Part shown: in pieces, positions 1-8,713 of the stretch
Position numbering within the stretch: the first letter of the stretch is position 1
Layout of the letters: each line of letters starts with the position of its first letter
DNA from: a virus
Reading direction: 5' to 3' (one strand)
IMG/VR virus record: IMGVR_UViG_3300047388_000292
Location: 34,428-98,427 of that record
DNA: 64,000 nt
Position numbers and translations under genes: made by a program
The notes under the pieces: model-generated
The model's input: only the letters and a program-made list of their open reading frames with translations
Told to the model about the DNA's origin: nothing
The model's database searches: none

Positions 1-141
1 GCGTTTGCACTCATCCTCAAGATGAAGAACAACCTGCATCAACGCCGCACGCTCGATTACATACGCCTCGTCCCCGTGGACCGGAAACAGATGATCCGCA
101 TTTCCTCCTCCAGGCTGAACACTACTCGGAAAAACGCTCAT
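1..141 (-). CDS. Partial unknown protein, 5' end only (47 codons)
   Basis: Only the N-terminal 47 residues are in the window; the gene continues past the left edge. The ATG lies nine bases beyond the stop of the upstream gene, and a weak AAGAG precedes it. The visible part is hydrophilic, ends in an acidic stretch (EDECKR), and carries no motif I recognise. Its place downstream of the head genes suggests a head-tail joining or tail protein, but that is inference from gene order alone. Confidence 0.5.
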   Translation of the reverse strand, partial: MSVFPSSVQPGGGNADHLFPVHGDEAYVIERAALMQVVLHLEDECKR

Positions 142-150
142 CAAGCACTC

Positions 151-1062
151 TTACGGGAAAGGCCACGGTCCAGTCAACATTCCCCACCCTCTTCCGCCTG
201 TCATGAGACCCTCAGTACGAAGAGGATTCCTTGTCACATACCCAGGATCGAGCAATCCGCTGAGAGTCGACGCCGGCAATGGTGTTACGGTGCGCATCGC
301 CAGTCCGGGCTGGATCACCATCAGGTCGCGCCACTCCTGCGTGAGCTCGCGAACTAACCGCGGAGCAAGCTCTTTCAGCGACGCGATCATGTCCGGATAG
401 GACGTGACCTCAGAGGTCTGCGTCGAGCTTGCTGTCTTCCACTGACGAGACCAGAACTCGATAGCCGGATTGATGAGTTGGAGCGCAAGCCGCTTGGACA
501 GATAATCGAGGAAGACAATCCCAAGCCCTGATTCGGAGTCCGGGGAGACCGTTGTCCCGAGCACGCGCCACTTGATCACCTCGGCCTGCTGCTGCAACCA
601 CAGGTCACCGAATCGCTCGTCTTTGCGCAACGCCGACAAAGTCAGCGGCATATGCGCTGTGACGCCCATGACGATCATCCCAATCTGAGACCCAACTCCG
701 GGTCCGTGATCTCCAATGTAGATCGGGAATTCCGGGGAATCCTTCGGCCCAAAACCAGGCAGAACGAACTGCCACCAGGCCATGAAATCGCCTTCTCCAA
801 GGGACGATATATCGGTAGTCAGCCAGTCATGGCGTACGTTGTTCCCGTCCTGATCAGTTGGATAGATCGTGATTGCATTCGGTACTGATGGATTGATGAC
901 GGGGGCTCTCGAGATAAGTGGACGTACAAAGATCGACACAGTCGCCCCCGGAACCATTGCAATCACCTGACCGTTCAGAATGATCGAGTCGTAGATGCTT
1001 CCAGGTGCATCAATTGGAACAAAGACCGGCGTGCGTTGAGAGGGGATAGTACCCGGGCTCAT
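151..1062 (-). CDS. Putative head-tail region structural protein, 303 aa
   Basis: The product looks two-part. Residues about 10-135 are beta-rich and Ig-like, with a W-W-Q-F turn followed by D-S-P-E-F and H-G-P-G, a pattern I associate with phage domains of the type 'tested ligand strand then PEF..HGPG'. Residues about 150-260 look helical, as in head-tail connector proteins. The start overlaps the stop of the upstream repeat protein by four bases (ATGA), so the two are probably translationally coupled. A connector or baseplate role is an inference from fold impression and gene order. Confidence 0.5.
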   Translation of the reverse strand: MSPGTIPSQRTPVFVPIDAPGSIYDSIILNGQVIAMVPGATVSIFVRPLISRAPVINPSVPNAITIYPTDQDGNNVRHDWLTTDISSLGEGDFMAWWQFVLPGFGPKDSPEFPIYIGDHGPGVGSQIGMIVMGVTAHMPLTLSALRKDERFGDLWLQQQAEVIKWRVLGTTVSPDSESGLGIVFLDYLSKRLALQLINPAIEFWSRQWKTASSTQTSEVTSYPDMIASLKELAPRLVRELTQEWRDLMVIQPGLAMRTVTPLPASTLSGLLDPGYVTRNPLRTEGLMTGGRGWGMLTGPWPFP

Positions 1063-3134
1063 CTTTTCTGGATTCTACCGCTTCGGTTGCCAAGCGATGG
1101 AGGATTCTGTGGAGGCCCGAGTTTCACGAATGGAATTCCTCGTCTGTCAAGTTCTGGCGAATCTCTTGGAGGACCTACTCGCACGGATGGGATCCCTCGA
1201 GATCCTAACGTGACCTCGCCATACGCAGTCAGATTCGACAAAGGAACGAAGATCGGGACAACCGCTCCTGTCTGAGACTGTGTCGCTGAAGCAAAGAACA
1301 CAGAGACCACTACGGTTGATTGCGCGTTCGAAACAGTCTGGCTTGCGACTATCAACAACATTGCAGTCTTCATCGTCGCTGTAGCAGTAGCCGTCGACAT
1401 TGCTGCTGGCGTAAAATGCCCCGCTGCAGTCATGTTTACAGACCCAGTGGTGCTGACGACCGCAGTTGGAGATAGTTGTGCTGCGGAGTTCACTGAAACA
1501 AGCGAGGTAGTAGTCACAGACGGAGCAACGATAAATGGCTGAATAACAGTAGGCTGTGCGATCGTACTCGAAACGCTGCTTGCAGCGGAAACAATAAGTA
1601 CTCGAGCAGTCAGCGGTGTAGTGGCACCCAATATCGAGCTTGCGGTTGGGGCGATAAATGCGACACCAGGAGACGTTACCCCAGCGACCGACGATGTAAT
1701 GCTCGTCACCGATGGAGAGAGAAGACTCGCAGCGGACATAGGAGAAATAGCCGAAGTCGTGCTATTCGATGTCGGCGATATCAAGGTAGCTGCTGAAACC
1801 GGCACAGACACGCTCGAGACCATTATTGCCGAAACCGTGAACATAGCCGCCGCGGTAATCGGAACAGCAGCAGCACTTGAGCTTGTAGAAATCAAGTTCA
1901 CAAACGTCTTGGCACTAACCGGAACAACTGCCGCAGAAACTGCGCTGACGACTGGCACAAGCTGTGGTGCTCCCGCGAGGATCGTAACATTCACAGAACC
2001 AATGCTCGTGATAGCCAGGGTGATAAATGTAGGCGCGCTGGTTGGCGTGGTCGCTGTTGAGATAGACGTAACCGAAGGTACAAGTAGCACAGGCGCAGAG
2101 ATTGGAACTGTCGCAGAGCTAATCGCGGTTGTGGTCGAAGTAATCAAAGCAGCAGCAGTAAGCGGGATGCCTGCAACAGAACTAGAGTTCGTAGTAACAC
2201 TCAAAAATGTCTGTGCCGTTATGGGTATATTCGCTGTGCTGATGGCCCCAGCGGCTACAGTAAAGAACGTCTGCGCACTGATCGGGACACTGGTTGCACT
2301 AACCGCTGTAGCAGTTGGAGTAATAAACGGCAAACCGTTTTGTATTGGCGAAATTGACGCCGTAACAGACGTTGCTGTCGGCACAAACAATGCTGCTGCT
2401 GTCAATAGCCCAGTGGGGGTCGTCGTGCTGCCGGTAGATATGGATAGAAGTGAAGCTGCCGTGAGCGGCACTACAACAGCGCCAGTAGTCGTGGCGATCA
2501 CGGAGAAGAACGTTTGTGCGGAGATAGGTACAACAACAGAACCTATAGCTGTCGCGTTGGGCACCAAGAACGTCGTGGCGCTCACGGGGATGACCGCATT
2601 GGACACAGCAATCCCGGACACTGTGAATAAACTTGTAGCCGTCAGAGGCGCACTCGTAGAAGAGACCGCGACGGCAGTCGGATTGATCGGCTGTTGGACA
2701 GTAGTCTGCCCGGTCGCAGTAGATGTCGAGCTTACAGACGGACCAAGCAGCGCAGCAGCAGTAGTCGGGCTAGAAGCTGAGCTCGAGCTAGTTGTAGTCA
2801 ACGAGAAGAACGTCTGTGCGCTTGTTAGCACAGAGGCAGATGCATTCGCAATAGCTGATGGAGTCAATAGCGCAGCAGCAGTCACAGGCACTGTAGATGT
2901 AGAACTAGACTGTGCGGTTGGAGCAATCAACGACGGAGCGGTTATCGTCACAGCAGCTTGCGTTTGAGCATTGGCAGACACGACAAATGATGTCGTCGCA
3001 GTAATTATTACAGCGGCTGCGCTTATGACTGCGGCAGTTACCGCGCCAAGGTCCGCCGCGGTTATTGCGTTCGAGTTTACATTCGGGAGCTTCCCGACGA
3101 GAAGCGGCCCGGGTCCCGGCAGGAACAGGGTCAT
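1059..3134 (-). CDS. Thirty-repeat Ser/Thr/Ala/Val-rich surface or fibre-like protein, 691 aa
   Basis: Residues 42-645 divide into 30 units, 27 of exactly 20 residues, two of 21 and one of 22. The loose consensus is V-P-[IVL]-[ST]-A-x-x-[FL]-[FLI] followed by a Ser/Thr/Ala/Val stretch. The C-terminus (residues 646-691) is different: basic and Pro/Gly-rich, with two copies of a GIPxVxxGPP motif. A hydrophobic pair every 20 residues would suit a beta-solenoid or fibrous beta structure. It sits among virion surface genes and overlaps the next gene by four bases. I know of no named family; tail fibre, head fibre and adhesin are all possible. Confidence 0.7.
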   Translation of the reverse strand: MTLFLPGPGPLLVGKLPNVNSNAITAADLGAVTAAVISAAAVIITATTSFVVSANAQTQAAVTITAPSLIAPTAQSSSTSTVPVTAAALLTPSAIANASASVLTSAQTFFSLTTTSSSSASSPTTAAALLGPSVSSTSTATGQTTVQQPINPTAVAVSSTSAPLTATSLFTVSGIAVSNAVIPVSATTFLVPNATAIGSVVVPISAQTFFSVIATTTGAVVVPLTAASLLSISTGSTTTPTGLLTAAALFVPTATSVTASISPIQNGLPFITPTATAVSATSVPISAQTFFTVAAGAISTANIPITAQTFLSVTTNSSSVAGIPLTAAALITSTTTAISSATVPISAPVLLVPSVTSISTATTPTSAPTFITLAITSIGSVNVTILAGAPQLVPVVSAVSAAVVPVSAKTFVNLISTSSSAAAVPITAAAMFTVSAIMVSSVSVPVSAATLISPTSNSTTSAISPMSAASLLSPSVTSITSSVAGVTSPGVAFIAPTASSILGATTPLTARVLIVSAASSVSSTIAQPTVIQPFIVAPSVTTTSLVSVNSAAQLSPTAVVSTTGSVNMTAAGHFTPAAMSTATATATMKTAMLLIVASQTVSNAQSTVVVSVFFASATQSQTGAVVPIFVPLSNLTAYGEVTLGSRGIPSVRVGPPRDSPELDRRGIPFVKLGPPQNPPSLGNRSGRIQKR
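1200..3011 (-). repeat. Thirty tandem degenerate 60-bp protein-coding repeats
   Basis: These bases encode the 30 consecutive 20-residue units of the 691-residue protein. Extra residues occur only in units 12, 18 and 23. Periodicity is kept at protein level while the DNA units have diverged, so this is an old array under selection for period rather than a recent expansion. The biased codons also leave a 448-codon open frame on the opposite strand, which I regard as an artefact. Confidence 0.8.
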
Positions 3135-3140
3135 GACGGC

Positions 3141-3689
3141 CTAGTCAGGCGAGCGGATGTTGGCCCACTGGGTGGTCCAGGACCCGGCGACGCTCAGGGT
3201 CTTGGAGATCCAGATGGTCTGGTTCACCGAGTGGTCAAACGCCGCCGAGGTGCCTCCGAACACCACAAGGAGCTGGGTGTTGGCGGTCGCCGCGACGCCG
3301 CCGGACACGAAGAACCCGGTGCCCTTGATCGTGGCGTTGGTCCCGCCCGGCGCGCCGGTGGTCAGCACGGTCAGCATCATCCGCAGATACCAGGGGCCCG
3401 ACAGCGAGGAGGCCGGCACGGTCTGGGCGATCGAGGCCCCGAGCGTGGTGCCGGAGGCGTTGGTGGTGGAGATGGTCGGGCTGATGGTCAGCGCCCCGGT
3501 CGCCGCGGTGGTGATCAGCCCGCCCGCCTCGACGATGTACATCTTCCCCGGCCGCGGGTCGTAGGCGAAGATCGGCGTGTACTGCTGGCTGTTCCACATG
3601 CCGACCGCGGTGGTCGCCGCATTGGCGGCTAGCGGATCGGTGATGGCCGGCTCGACCGGGCCGGCATCCTGTAGGTATTGCCTCGCCAT
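3141..3689 (-). CDS. Virion-associated beta-rich protein, 182 aa
   Basis: The product is rich in Ser, Thr, Ala and Gly. Its C-terminal region (F-x-x-S-V-N-Q-T-I-W-I then T-L-S-V-A-G) resembles a common phage family found beside capsid and tail-fibre genes whose function is not established. It opens a run of four genes that are clearly more GC-rich than their neighbours. The start codon abuts the stop of the upstream gene (3690). Confidence 0.55.
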   Translation of the reverse strand: MARQYLQDAGPVEPAITDPLAANAATTAVGMWNSQQYTPIFAYDPRPGKMYIVEAGGLITTAATGALTISPTISTTNASGTTLGASIAQTVPASSLSGPWYLRMMLTVLTTGAPGGTNATIKGTGFFVSGGVAATANTQLLVVFGGTSAAFDHSVNQTIWISKTLSVAGSWTTQWANIRSPD

Positions 3690-4448
3690 CTACAAGATCC
3701 CTCCTTGGGGAGCCATGAACGGGATTGCCCGAAAGCTCGGCTGAGGGCCCACCACAGCAGCGGCGGGCGTCGATACGACCTCCAGCACAACGATCGTGTA
3801 CGGGCCGGTTGACGTGCCGGAATAGCCGAACGATTGCGAGCCGGTGGACGTCTCATCGTCCAGCTCGGTTAGGTAGAGGGTGTAGTTCGTGCTGAACGCC
3901 TGCGCGAACGGCGACGCTGTCGGCCCCGGCGCACCCGAGCCGTGAGTGGTCGCCGCGGGCGACGGCGACTCCACCGCATGCGCCGACCAGTCGCCCGCAG
4001 CCCAGCAGACGGACGAATCCACCTTCGTCATCGTTATCGCCCCGGTCTGCGGCGATGACGTCGCGCCCGTCACCAGCTGAGACGCCCCGACCGAGATCGT
4101 GTCGGTGCCCTGCGCGCGGAACTGATAGACGCCCATCCCCATCGCCATCGCAGCGCTGCTGGGACAGTTGGCCGTGATGATGCCGGAGCTGCCCGCGGTC
4201 GCGACGGCAGTCCATACGGCCACGCCACAGTCGGTTCCCGTCGTGCTATGGACTTGCTGCGGCGTCCAGGACAGACCCGATCCCGTGTTCGTCGGCGCGC
4301 TCCAGGCGTGCGACCCGTTGCCTTCGTTCCCCGCGAGGCAGACGAGAACATCACCCGTCTGCCACGTCAGTGTTGCCGATGCTTGGCTGTTGGTTCCGGT
4401 GGTGCCGCTGTTGGCTGAGGAGAACGCGATGAGGGTTGGCGCGGCCAT
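3690..4448 (-). CDS. Putative virion surface protein, 252 aa
   Basis: A Gly/Ser/Thr-rich protein with regularly spaced hydrophobic strands, a WSAP..WTP region near the N-terminus and a Tyr-Thr-Leu-Tyr-Leu strand near residue 190. Proteins of this look occur in many phages and prophages of soil actinobacteria, usually near tail-fibre genes, without assigned function. It belongs to the GC-rich segment 3.1-6.7 kb. No signal peptide, membrane segment or catalytic motif is visible. Confidence 0.5.
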   Translation of the reverse strand: MAAPTLIAFSSANSGTTGTNSQASATLTWQTGDVLVCLAGNEGNGSHAWSAPTNTGSGLSWTPQQVHSTTGTDCGVAVWTAVATAGSSGIITANCPSSAAMAMGMGVYQFRAQGTDTISVGASQLVTGATSSPQTGAITMTKVDSSVCWAAGDWSAHAVESPSPAATTHGSGAPGPTASPFAQAFSTNYTLYLTELDDETSTGSQSFGYSGTSTGPYTIVVLEVVSTPAAAVVGPQPSFRAIPFMAPQGGIL

Positions 4449-4451
4449 CGT

Positions 4452-4844
4452 CTACAGCGTCTCGTAGACAACCGACCCTGAGATCGTCGTTGGCGCTGTC
4501 GCCGTCAGGATGACCTGAAACGCCGTGTCGGTCGGGAACGGGGAGCCGATGCCGACCGACATCGTGTTCTCCGTGACCGTCACGCCTTTCGTGGTCACGG
4601 TCCCTCCGAAGAACGTGGCCGAGCCGATGTCACGCCACGTGGCGCCATTGTCGAGCGAGTATTGAATGTCGATCGTGAGCGCATCGGCAGGCGTGAGCGT
4701 GTTCAGCCACGGGTGGTTGCCGGCGCCGGCGCGCTCGATGATGACCTCGGCCTGCGACCAGGGCTGCGCGCTGTGCGCGAACGTGTTGAACGCGGTTTGC
4801 CCGGCGGCCAGCGTGATCGTTGGAATGTTCTGCGTTACCGACAC
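4452..4844 (-). CDS. Small beta-sandwich-like virion protein, 130 aa
   Basis: Short, beta-rich and without charged clusters. The centre (I-D-I-Q-Y-S-L-D-N-G-A-T-W-R-D-I-G) looks like a strand-turn-strand found in carbohydrate-binding or structural phage domains. Both neighbours are putative surface proteins in the same GC-rich segment. The function is unknown. Confidence 0.5.
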   Translation of the reverse strand: MSVTQNIPTITLAAGQTAFNTFAHSAQPWSQAEVIIERAGAGNHPWLNTLTPADALTIDIQYSLDNGATWRDIGSATFFGGTVTTKGVTVTENTMSVGIGSPFPTDTAFQVILTATAPTTISGSVVYETL

Positions 4845-4868
4845 GGCAAAGCCCCCCGAGAGGTTGGT

Positions 4869-6725
4869 TTACGGGTTGATCGGCGTGCCGTCGTCGTAAC
4901 GGTTCCCCGCCCCCCACACGTTCCCGGAGTCGGTGCCGCGCTGGTGGACGGTGCCGTTGTCCCAGCCCGCGATCGGGCCGTACACGCCGCACTGGCCGGT
5001 GACGCCGCGCCCGAAGACGTTATTGGCGATGTAGTCGCCGATCGTCGGATACGGCTTCTGCGTTCCCTGCCCCGGATACAGGCAGACCGCGACTTGGCTG
5101 CCGTCAGCATAGTTCGGTCCGGCGGGAGCCAGATAGTTGTATTCGGCGTCGAGCGTGACCTGGTTGAAGTCGGGGAACACTGACAGGTCGCCTGAGCAGC
5201 CTGCGTTCCCGCCGCCGACAACTGCGCCCGGTAGCGTGGCGGCCTGGTCGCCGCAGTTGATGTAGTCGTGAATGGCGGTGAGCTTGTTGCCCGGCCCGTT
5301 GCCGTTGCCACCGATCCCGTTCATGTGGAATGTGGATTGGACGACGAGGCCGTGCTCCCACGAGTCCTTGACGATGCAGTTCCCGTCGCAGTGGTCGGGG
5401 CCGTTGCCGCCGTGATTGTTGACGTGGTCCTCGTAGAAGTTGCCGTAGGAGATGTTTGCGCGGTTGACCTGGATCGTCGACCCGTCCGATGCGGTGTAGG
5501 TCGGCATGTCAGCCGTGTCGATCTCGTCGTAGCTCATCACGAGCGGGCCGTTGACGTCCACGTAACCGATGACCTTCGAGTTCTTCAGCGTCACGCACGG
5601 CGTCGCCGGGGAGCTGGTGCCGTTGCCAGCGTTGTCGGAGAAGCTGCCGGTGATGAGCAGGCCCGAGATGGTGACGTTGCACGAGTTGACCTCCACGGCC
5701 TGATTGCTGGCGTTCCAAGTCCAGCCCGGGCCGGAGGTCGCGTCCTGCGGGACGCGCGTGAGGACCGTTCCGGCCGGCACGCCGGTGCTGCTGGGGCCGG
5801 GCCAGCAGCCGCCCCACGGGTCGGGGCTGTCGGGCGCGTTCGGGGTGCTCGCCGGGCAGTTGCCGCTCGGCGTGGTCGACGTGGTGCTCGTCGTGCTGGT
5901 TGTGGTGGTCGGCGTTGTCGAGGTTGTCGAGGTGGTGGTCGGCGTCGTGGTGCTCGTGGTCGTGCTGGTCGCTCCGGTCCCCGAGACGTAGGCGCTGACC
6001 GGATTGGAGTTCCACTGCAGCGCGGGCGAGTAAGGGTTCGGGAAGCCGCTGCCGGACCAGTCGAGATTCGACCCGCCTGAGCCCATGTCCCGGTAGCTGA
6101 TCGTGCCGCCCGTCTTAGCGCCGAGCGCGATCCAGTACCGGGTGCCGCTGGTGATGCTCGCGTCGCCGGCCAGCGGGACGGTCGCCCACCCCGCCGCGTT
6201 AGAAGCGATGGTGGCGGTGTCGAGGCGGGCGCCCGGCTTGCCTGCGCTGTCGGCATACAGTCCGACCTGCGCGCCGTCCGTGGAGTCGAGGTACACGCTT
6301 ACGCTGGCGGCAGTGCCGGACGCACCGGCCGTGTAGCCGAATGCCTCGCTTGCAGGCGCAGAGCTTCCGTCGTGGGTGCCTTGGACAGTTTGGCTTCCCA
6401 GCAGCACCGTGCTGGGTGGAGGAGGGGGGGGCGTTGTCGGGACGGTGAAGCTGCCGATGATCGTTTCGGTGTGCGCGCCCGGCGCAAGGCCCGTCTGATT
6501 CAGCGGACTCGTACAGGCAGCCGGCGTGCCGCCGTCAAGCGAGCACTGGAAAGTCGCGCCCGGCTCATCGGACGAGAAGCTGAAGGATGGGCTTGAGCCG
6601 GCGCCGAGGGCGACCGCGCCGCCGATCCCGAGGATCAGCGCGAGGAGGCCGAGGACGATGTAGGTGGTCAGGTCGGGCTTGTAGATTCGGCGCACGTCAG
6701 CTCGCCAGTTCGGTGTTACCGGCAT
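4869..6725 (-). CDS. Membrane-anchored adhesin or tailspike-like protein with Ig-like and beta-helix domains, 618 aa
   Basis: Domain order: a basic N-terminus; one membrane segment at about residues 21-43; an Ig-like domain of actinobacterial type (C-S-L-D-G..C-x-S-P-L) at about 45-92; a Pro linker; a lectin-like module at about 105-250; a Thr/Ser linker of roughly 40 residues; then a Cys-containing right-handed beta-helix-like region to the end, with N-N-H-G-G-N-G and repeated Asn/Gly turns. This looks more like a host cell-surface protein than a classic tail fibre. The annotated ATG overlaps the upstream gene by 29 bases; a GTG at 6695, just past the upstream stop, fits junction spacing better. 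Confidence 0.65.
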   Translation of the reverse strand: MPVTPNWRADVRRIYKPDLTTYIVLGLLALILGIGGAVALGAGSSPSFSFSSDEPGATFQCSLDGGTPAACTSPLNQTGLAPGAHTETIIGSFTVPTTPPPPPPSTVLLGSQTVQGTHDGSSAPASEAFGYTAGASGTAASVSVYLDSTDGAQVGLYADSAGKPGARLDTATIASNAAGWATVPLAGDASITSGTRYWIALGAKTGGTISYRDMGSGGSNLDWSGSGFPNPYSPALQWNSNPVSAYVSGTGATSTTTSTTTPTTTSTTSTTPTTTTSTTSTTSTTPSGNCPASTPNAPDSPDPWGGCWPGPSSTGVPAGTVLTRVPQDATSGPGWTWNASNQAVEVNSCNVTISGLLITGSFSDNAGNGTSSPATPCVTLKNSKVIGYVDVNGPLVMSYDEIDTADMPTYTASDGSTIQVNRANISYGNFYEDHVNNHGGNGPDHCDGNCIVKDSWEHGLVVQSTFHMNGIGGNGNGPGNKLTAIHDYINCGDQAATLPGAVVGGGNAGCSGDLSVFPDFNQVTLDAEYNYLAPAGPNYADGSQVAVCLYPGQGTQKPYPTIGDYIANNVFGRGVTGQCGVYGPIAGWDNGTVHQRGTDSGNVWGAGNRYDDGTPINP

Positions 6726-7173
6726 CCGTGCGTTGGTATGGGCCTGGATGCGATCCTTCTACTAACCCAGCCTCAATCAGCAAATTGAGCTGCTCAAACA
6801 CTTGCCGAATCGTATCCTCGAGCGTGCCCGATATATCGAGCTTATCGGCCTCTGGATTCTGCGGGTTGAAGGTATGTGGGTCCAGCATCAGAGACCGAGT
6901 CAGCGCAGCCAGAGTGTTTCGAGGGCCATACGCTGTCTCATCTTCCTCATCTGCTATGAACCCGAGGACACGTCTAGTTAGAGACAAACGCTTGAACTTT
7001 GTTTCTGGTAGCACAGCACCAGGACCACCACCTGCAGTGAGGCTGACGCTCGCCCGAACACCAAGCATAAGAGCGGCTGCTACAGCAACCGGATCAGTCA
7101 CCTCTGGCGTGACTCCCTCGGGGATAGACGCAACGTCTGCGGGAGTGATCTCGATCGAATCTGAAGCTTCCAT
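6697..7173 (-). CDS. Unknown virion-region protein, 158 aa
   Basis: Acidic N-terminus, an Ala/Val-rich middle (about residues 22-52) and a helical C-terminal half ending near a Leu-rich segment (V-F-E-Q-L-N-L-L-I). No motif is recognised. It lies between a tail-fibre-like gene and the putative adhesin, so a virion role is likely by position only. Confidence 0.5.
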   Translation of the reverse strand: MEASDSIEITPADVASIPEGVTPEVTDPVAVAAALMLGVRASVSLTAGGGPGAVLPETKFKRLSLTRRVLGFIADEEDETAYGPRNTLAALTRSLMLDPHTFNPQNPEADKLDISGTLEDTIRQVFEQLNLLIEAGLVEGSHPGPYQRTDAGNTELAS

Positions 7174-7182
7174 CGCCTCCTC

Positions 7183-7818
7183 CTAACTTCCGGTGATGGA
7201 TAGTGACATCGCAGCCGAAGCGATTGTGGGCGGAGTTTGGGTCGTGCTGATTACCGTGCTCGTGACACTCGCGACCCACAGCAAGTTTGAGCCAGAAATC
7301 GTCGCCGAGTCGCTGATGCAGAACCCGAGCAGCGTCGAGGTCGAGGCCGTGCAGGCGCCCCAAGTGATCGCACCATTGTTCGTTACGACCGACGGGGTAG
7401 CGCTGGTCGCAGCGTTTGTCCATGTGCCGACCGTAGGTGTCAAGATCGCGTAGCCGGTGTAGGCTGCAACGGTTCCCGCAACGGTGGTGCCGGTGCTCGC
7501 GGTGGTCGGCGCAGTCGTGAGCAGTGATAGGCCGATGACGGCCGGCAGTGTCCACTGCGAGCCGTGGCCGACGCACATGTCGCCAACCTTCGCCATCGAA
7601 TACTGCGCCATCCCAGTAAGCGCAGTCGGACAACCAGCCGCGTCGAGCTCGCGAGCGATCTCCAAACCTTCGGGAATTTCGTGTGCGGCTAGGTTGCAGA
7701 TGTCCTGAAGCACATCCCGGAAACGCTCGATATCCTCGAGCCGCGTGTTCATCCAACGCTTGCCGTACTCGGTAAGCCGTGCTGGTTCAAGCTCGAGATA
7801 GACCGGCTCAATGCTCAT
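7183..7818 (-). CDS. Gp80-like phage tail-fibre/virion domain protein, 211 aa
   Basis: The N-terminal 75 residues are helical. The C-terminal half follows the pattern of the small phage tail-fibre (gp80-like) domain: T-x-G-T-W-T-N-A-x-x, V-T-N-N-G-A-I-T-W, then G-F-C-I-S-D and L-L-W near the end. The start codon follows directly on the stop of the upstream gene (TAAATG). The family name is from memory and the match is by eye. Confidence 0.55.
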   Translation of the reverse strand: MSIEPVYLELEPARLTEYGKRWMNTRLEDIERFRDVLQDICNLAAHEIPEGLEIARELDAAGCPTALTGMAQYSMAKVGDMCVGHGSQWTLPAVIGLSLLTTAPTTASTGTTVAGTVAAYTGYAILTPTVGTWTNAATSATPSVVTNNGAITWGACTASTSTLLGFCISDSATISGSNLLWVASVTSTVISTTQTPPTIASAAMSLSITGS

Positions 7819-8100
7819 TTACCCGGTGTTCCTTCCATTCGGCATAGATTGGAACATTTGCTGAGGCATGCCGGGAACTGCGATCTCTACGCGCTTCTTC
7901 GCAGGTTCACCGCGCAATTGCCCAGCGATGTCATCGGCAGCAAAGTCGTCGAGCGGAAACTGCCATTGCCGGCCAAACTGATCATCCTTGAACACAAGCA
8001 CACGGCCAGCGATGATTGTCTGTCCCGGATTCTGAGGATCAGGTGCCTGCTGTTCGGCGATGACGTATCCAACTCCGATGATTGTTTCTGCAATCGGCAT
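7819..8100 (-). CDS. Unknown small protein, 93 aa
   Basis: A short protein with a central F-G-R-Q-W-Q-F-P-L-D motif and a Pro/Met/Gln-rich C-terminus. It overlaps the upstream stop by one base (TGATG), so it is coupled to the next gene in the capsid operon. No family is recognised. Confidence 0.55.
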   Translation of the reverse strand: MPIAETIIGVGYVIAEQQAPDPQNPGQTIIAGRVLVFKDDQFGRQWQFPLDDFAADDIAGQLRGEPAKKRVEIAVPGMPQQMFQSMPNGRNTG

Positions 8101-8690
8101 CAGACATTCACTCCTGCCGGCTGCTGAATCTCACCCTCGTAAATACCACGATCCCATTCAACAATCGCCGGCCGATTCTTGTGTTCGCGCTCATATGCAA
8201 TGGCGTCCTTCACCAACGGATCTGAGGAAACCGAGAACTTCTCAAGGATCTGACGCACATCCCACTGGTCAAATCCATCGAACGGCTCGCGCTCACGAAC
8301 TGAGACGAAGTCCACAATGTCAGCACGACTCATACCGCCCTCGGCACGCTCGTAGTCCTTGGCCTGCCTGACCGTCGACACATCTGCGTCTCTCAGGCGA
8401 TCGATGATTTCCTGCGGATGCAAACCAACATAGTCAGGCCACGGCGGCTTGACTTCTGCACCCTCGAGCGTCCGCACACCGGCCAACTCTGTCGCCTTGA
8501 CGCGATACGAATACGCCTCGGACACAGTCAGCGGCTCGAAGCGCTCGCGATACCAGTCCGACCCCTCCTTGATCTTGTCGCGGATGAAGTCGTGGACCTC
8601 CCAGTCCGAGAGCACAGTGCCCTCTTGATGAACGAAGTGGTCGTTGTTGACGTTTCGAACAGTCGTGTGCTTTTTCAGCAGGTATGCCAT
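8100..8690 (-). CDS. Unknown protein downstream of the major capsid gene, 196 aa
   Basis: I place the start at the ATG at 8690, preceded by AGGAG. The longer open frame to 8843 runs into the capsid gene and its first 51 residues look non-coding. The product is charged and helical with an E-W-D-R-G-I-Y-E stretch near the end. It lies 23 bases after the capsid stop, a position often held by head-completion or minor capsid proteins, but no motif supports a specific role. Confidence 0.55.
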   Translation of the reverse strand: MAYLLKKHTTVRNVNNDHFVHQEGTVLSDWEVHDFIRDKIKEGSDWYRERFEPLTVSEAYSYRVKATELAGVRTLEGAEVKPPWPDYVGLHPQEIIDRLRDADVSTVRQAKDYERAEGGMSRADIVDFVSVREREPFDGFDQWDVRQILEKFSVSSDPLVKDAIAYEREHKNRPAIVEWDRGIYEGEIQQPAGVNV

Positions 8691-8713
8691 CAGGGCCTCG
8701 CTCCTGTTAGTTA

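Noticed and set aside
1621-2967. A 448-codon open frame on the plus strand opposite the repeat protein
   Set aside because: It is the reverse of the repeat array: the 60-base period and Ser/Thr/Ala/Val codons keep stops out of the opposite strand. There is no ribosome site or start context, and its composition simply mirrors the repeats.
5268-6080. A 270-codon plus-strand frame opposite the adhesin gene
   Set aside because: Long frames arise on both strands in this GC-rich segment; this one has Arg/Val-rich nonsense composition, while the minus-strand adhesin has clear domains.
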